Source: Pseudomonadota bacterium
Lineage (GTDB): Bacteria > Desulfobacterota > Desulfobaccia > Desulfobaccales > 0-14-0-80-60-11
Length of the DNA: 6,738 bases
Reading direction: 5' to 3'
Assembly: GCA_018897875.1 (NCBI GenBank)
Contig: JAHIKF010000281.1
Location: 1-6,738, forward strand
The position numbers were made by a program, and so were the translations under genes. Position 1 is the stretch's first letter. Each line of letters opens with the position of its first letter. Of the stretch, positions 4,766 through 6,738 are shown in pieces. The notes under the pieces were generated by a model. It searched no databases. It saw nothing but the letters and a program-made list of their open reading frames with translations, and had not been told where the DNA came from.

Positions 4766-4879
4766 TTAGCCTTGCCGCTGCTTATGCTTGGGATTTTCAC
4801 AGATCACCCGCACGACGCGTTTGCGGCGAATAATCTTGCACTTGGCGCACATCCGTTTGACTGAGGCTCTAACCTTCAT
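4766..4879 (-). CDS. rpmJ: 50S ribosomal protein L36
   Basis: This is a 37-residue protein, the standard length for L36, a small zinc-ribbon protein of the large subunit that packs against 23S rRNA. The translation begins MKVRASVKRMCAKCKIIRRK. The zinc ligands Cys11, Cys14, Cys27 and His32 (C-X2-C-X12-C-X4-H) are all present, so it is the zinc-binding form rather than the cysteine-free paralogue used in zinc starvation. The C terminus is the usual KHKQRQG. The ATG at 4879 lies 9 nt after the infA stop. The binding site AGATAGGA runs across that stop (TAG). This implies coupled translation with infA. Confidence 0.97.
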   Translation of the reverse strand: MKVRASVKRMCAKCKIIRRKRVVRVICENPKHKQRQG

Positions 4880-4888
4880 AGTATTTTC

Positions 4889-5107
4889 CTATCTGACCCG
4901 GTAGACTATGCGCCCTCGACTCAAATCATAGGGCGACAATTCCAGAATAACCTTATCTCCTGGAAGAATCTTGATATAGTGCATCCGCATCTTCCCGGAA
5001 ATGTGAGCCAGGACCTTATGCCCGTTCGGCAGTTCCACCCGAAACATGGCGTTGGGGAGCGGCTCAACCACCGTCCCTTCGACTTCTATGGCGTCTTCTT
5101 TTGTCAT
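4889..5107 (-). CDS. infA: Translation initiation factor IF-1
   Basis: IF-1 binds the ribosomal A site during initiation and aids IF-2 and IF-3. The protein is 72 residues, the exact standard length, and forms one OB fold. The conserved stretches AIEVEGTVVE (6-15), NAMFRVELPNGHKVLAHISG (19-38), and KILPGDKVILELSPYDLSRG (46-65) are present. The ATG at 5107 gives the normal MTKEDAIE start. The upstream sequence (ACGGTAG) is a weak Shine-Dalgarno match. The 44-nt gap to map is AT-rich, the second longest in the operon. Confidence 0.97.
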   Translation of the reverse strand: MTKEDAIEVEGTVVEPLPNAMFRVELPNGHKVLAHISGKMRMHYIKILPGDKVILELSPYDLSRGRIVYRVR

Positions 5108-5151
5108 CTACCGTATCTTTATAGTTATTTCAAATGGTTATTAAATATAAC
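5108..5151 (-). promoter_or_regulatory. AT-rich map-infA gap with a weak promoter-like sequence
   Basis: The gap reads as mostly A and T in a GC-rich region. It contains TATAAA (5118-5123 on the minus strand), a good -10 hexamer, but nothing better than three of six -35 matches at 16-18 nt. A small GTTAT/ATAAC hairpin (5137-5151) directly follows the map stop. It could be a weak internal promoter or an unstructured spacer that helps infA translation. Confidence 0.25.
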
Positions 5152-5898
5152 TTAGAGCCGGCTCAAAATCAAGACGCCGTTCTCCGTCAACGCTACGCTG
5201 TGTTCAAAATGCGCCGCACAAGACCCGTCCTGGGTGATTGCGGTCCAGCCATCCTGCAAAATCCGCACCTGCCAGGAACCCATCGAGGTCATGGGTTCAA
5301 TGGCAAAGGTCATACCTACCTGCATCGTCGGCCCCCGGTCGGGCGGACCGAAATTAGGGATCTGCGGGTCTTCGTGGAGCGACCGGCCGATGCCGTGTCC
5401 CACAAACTCCCGGATGACCCCGAACCCGGCGCCTTCCACCACGGTCTGCACCGCGTGGGAGATGTCCGACAGGCGCCGGCCCGCCTTGACTTTGGCGATG
5501 CCGGCGTACAGGGATTCCTCCGTAACCGCCATCAGGGCCCGGGCTTTTTCGCCCACGTCCCCCACGCCCACGGTGATGGCGGCATCCCCATAAAAGCCGT
5601 CGTACTTCACCCCGAAATCCAGGCTCACCACGTCCCCGGCTTTGAGGCGGCGGGGCCCGGGAATCCCGTGGACCACCTCCTCGTTCACCGACACGCAGAT
5701 GGACCGGGGATAGCCGCGATAGCCTTTGAAGGCCGGCTTCACCCGGCGCTGGCGGCACATTTCTTCCGCCAGTTCATCGAGCTCCCGGGTTTCGATCCCG
5801 GGTTGGATCTTTTCTTTCACCCCCTCCAGGATTTCGGCCACGATGCGGTTGGCCTTCTCCATCTTGGCGATTTCCTGGAGGGATTTAAGCAATATCAT
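5152..5898 (-). CDS. map: Methionine aminopeptidase, type I
   Basis: This enzyme removes the initiator methionine from nascent proteins with small second residues. The protein has 248 residues with no N-terminal extension, as in bacterial type Ia. The five metal ligands are present: Asp94 (SLDFG), Asp105 (YGDAA), His168 (VGHGIG), Glu201 (AIEPM) and Glu232 (FEH). The substrate-binding histidines His77 (VVHGIP) and His175 (SLHED) are also conserved. The start MILLKSLQEIAKM matches family starts, and an in-frame TAG lies immediately before the ATG, so the gene cannot start further upstream. There is no recognisable Shine-Dalgarno sequence. The adk stop is 8 nt upstream, so reinitiation by ribosomes leaving adk is likely. 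Its place among ribosomal genes fits its co-translational role. Confidence 0.97.
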   Translation of the reverse strand: MILLKSLQEIAKMEKANRIVAEILEGVKEKIQPGIETRELDELAEEMCRQRRVKPAFKGYRGYPRSICVSVNEEVVHGIPGPRRLKAGDVVSLDFGVKYDGFYGDAAITVGVGDVGEKARALMAVTEESLYAGIAKVKAGRRLSDISHAVQTVVEGAGFGVIREFVGHGIGRSLHEDPQIPNFGPPDRGPTMQVGMTFAIEPMTSMGSWQVRILQDGWTAITQDGSCAAHFEHSVALTENGVLILSRL

Positions 5899-5906
5899 CT
5901 AGCGCA

Positions 5907-6584
5907 TCAGTGCTTGCAGCCGCAGCTGCAGCCGGCTCCCGCAACGATGCCCACGATCTGGTTAAAGATGTCGTCGATGCCCCCCACGCCCTTAATGGGC
6001 CGCACCAGGCCTGGCTTGGAGTAGTAGCCGATGAGGGGTGCGGTGGCCTGGTTATAGGTGGCCAGGCGGGAGCGCACGGTGGTCTCGTTGTCGTCGTCCC
6101 GCTGGTAGAGTTCACCGCCGCATTTGTCACACACGCCTTCTTTCTTGGCGGGGGTGAACTTTATATGGAACATCTGGCCGCAGGCGGCATTTTTACAGGT
6201 GCGCCGCCCGGTGAGGCGAACCACCAGCGCTTCTTCGTTCACGTCGATGCTGACTACGTGGTCGATCTTGGAACCCAACCCCACCAGCACCTTGTCCAGG
6301 GCTTCGGCCTGGGGCACTGTCCGGGGAAAACCGTCCAGGATGAATCCCTTTTTGCAATCAGGCTGGGCCAGCCGGTCTTTGATGATACCGATGACTACTT
6401 CATCGGGCACCAGTGTTCCGGCATTCATGCACTCCTGGGCCTTCTTGCCCATTTCCGTCCCTTCCTTCACTGCTGCCCGGAGGATGTCGCCGGTGGAGAT
6501 CTGGGGGATCTGGAACTTGTCGATGAGTTTCTTGGCTTGTGTCCCTTTGCCCGCGCCTGGGCCGCCCAACAGGATCAAATTCAT
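5907..6584 (-). CDS. adk: Adenylate kinase, zinc-type lid, with Cys-rich C-terminal tail
   Basis: The enzyme interconverts ATP + AMP and 2 ADP in the cytoplasm. The protein has 225 residues, the long-lid form. The P-loop is GGPGAGKGT (7-15). The AMP-binding region includes STGDILR (30-36) and the GFILDGFPRT motif (80-89). The lid domain (about 123-162) has four cysteines, Cys130, Cys135, Cys152 and Cys155, in a C-X4-C-X16-C-X2-C arrangement, and ends in the usual LYQRDDD. The first pair is wider than the common C-X2-C. The final residues are GAGCSCGCKH, an unusual tail with three alternating cysteines and a terminal histidine (Cys219, Cys221, Cys223, His225). The ATG is preceded by AAGGAGG, 5 nt away. 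It lies 19 nt after secY. Functional call certain; the tail's role is unknown. Confidence 0.97.
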   Translation of the reverse strand: MNLILLGGPGAGKGTQAKKLIDKFQIPQISTGDILRAAVKEGTEMGKKAQECMNAGTLVPDEVVIGIIKDRLAQPDCKKGFILDGFPRTVPQAEALDKVLVGLGSKIDHVVSIDVNEEALVVRLTGRRTCKNAACGQMFHIKFTPAKKEGVCDKCGGELYQRDDDNETTVRSRLATYNQATAPLIGYYSKPGLVRPIKGVGGIDDIFNQIVGIVAGAGCSCGCKH

Positions 6585-6603
6585 AACTTCCTCCTTCTTG
6601 AGA

Positions 6604-6738
6604 TCAACGCCGTACCCGGCTCATGCGTTTTTTCGTAAACCCCTCGTAATGGCGGGTGAGCAGATGCGATTCGATCTGGCTCATGGTGTCCATGGCCACC
6701 CCGACTACGATCAGCAGGGCCGTACCCCCGAAATAAAA
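6604..6738 (-). CDS. secY: Preprotein translocase subunit SecY, C-terminal end
   Basis: The last 44 codons and the TGA stop are present; the rest lies beyond the right edge. SecY is the membrane channel of the Sec translocon. The visible peptide begins FYFGGTALLIVVGVAMDTMS, which is the end of the last transmembrane segment. It continues QIESHLLTRHYEGFTKKRMS and ends in a basic cytoplasmic tail RVRR, matching SecY C termini well. It is the most upstream gene in view. The 19-nt spacing to adk and the good binding site there put both in the same operon. Confidence 0.93.
   Translation of the reverse strand, partial: FYFGGTALLIVVGVAMDTMSQIESHLLTRHYEGFTKKRMSRVRR

Noticed and set aside
5134..6024. 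A long plus-strand open frame (296 codons) opposite map and the end of adk
   Set aside because: It is antisense to two well-supported enzymes. Its His/Pro/Gly-rich translation is typical of the complement of GC-rich genes.
5910..6638. A plus-strand open frame of 242 codons opposite adk
   Set aside because: It mirrors the adenylate kinase gene, whose motifs are intact. The translation shows no family features.
1..6738. Mobile elements, tRNA or rRNA genes, or phage-defence genes
   Set aside because: I saw no transposase, terminal repeats, target duplications, tRNA-like folds or rRNA segments, and no defence-type domains in the supported genes.

Overview
The window looks like the end of a bacterial ribosomal-protein supercluster followed by a short cell-envelope/peptide-ligase stretch. 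Every gene I can support lies on the minus strand, so transcription runs from high to low coordinates. Gene order is secY(3' end)-adk-map-infA-rpmJ-rpsM-rpsK-rpsD-rpoA-rplQ, then tandem terminators, an NlpC/P60 peptidase gene, and the 5' part of a probable amidoligase gene that runs off the left edge. adk, map and infA between secY and rpmJ argues against a gammaproteobacterium. With the GC-rich coding sequence, the sequence of the alpha subunit and the zinc-type adenylate kinase, I infer a member of the Desulfobacterota (former Deltaproteobacteria), at moderate to low confidence. A marker-gene phylogeny would settle this.

Right part (1784-6738): a compact operon. It supplies the translocon subunit SecY, adenylate kinase, methionine aminopeptidase, IF-1, ribosomal proteins L36, S13, S11, S4 and L17, and the RNA polymerase alpha subunit. 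Most gaps are under 20 nt; rpoA and rplQ overlap in an ATGA. Start codons vary: rpsM uses TTG and rpsD uses GTG, both behind good Shine-Dalgarno sequences. There are two longer gaps. The 44-nt map-infA gap is AT-rich. The 133-nt rpsD-rpoA gap holds a terminator-like hairpin with a T5 tract that runs directly into a good sigma70-type promoter (TTGTCA, 17 bp, TAGAAT). The operon closes with a perfect 15-bp-stem terminator after rplQ and a second hairpin plus T5 about 40 nt further on.

Middle (1318-1783): no gene. It holds the two terminators, then an AT-rich stretch with a TTGACA element inside an inverted repeat, then an apparent leader of about 200 nt with several hairpins ahead of the NlpC/P60 gene. 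I could not match this leader to a known riboswitch.

Left part (1-1317): a secreted NlpC/P60 peptidase with a very basic Lys/Ser/Arg linker, a 270-nt gap containing nested inverted repeats and a possible promoter, and the first 76 codons of a probable amidoligase (a FGVEIEFFGL signature near the N terminus). The ribosomal part is largely conventional. The points of most interest are the rpsD-rpoA terminator/promoter junction, the cysteine-rich tail of adenylate kinase, the structured NlpC/P60 leader, and the NlpC/P60-amidoligase pairing.
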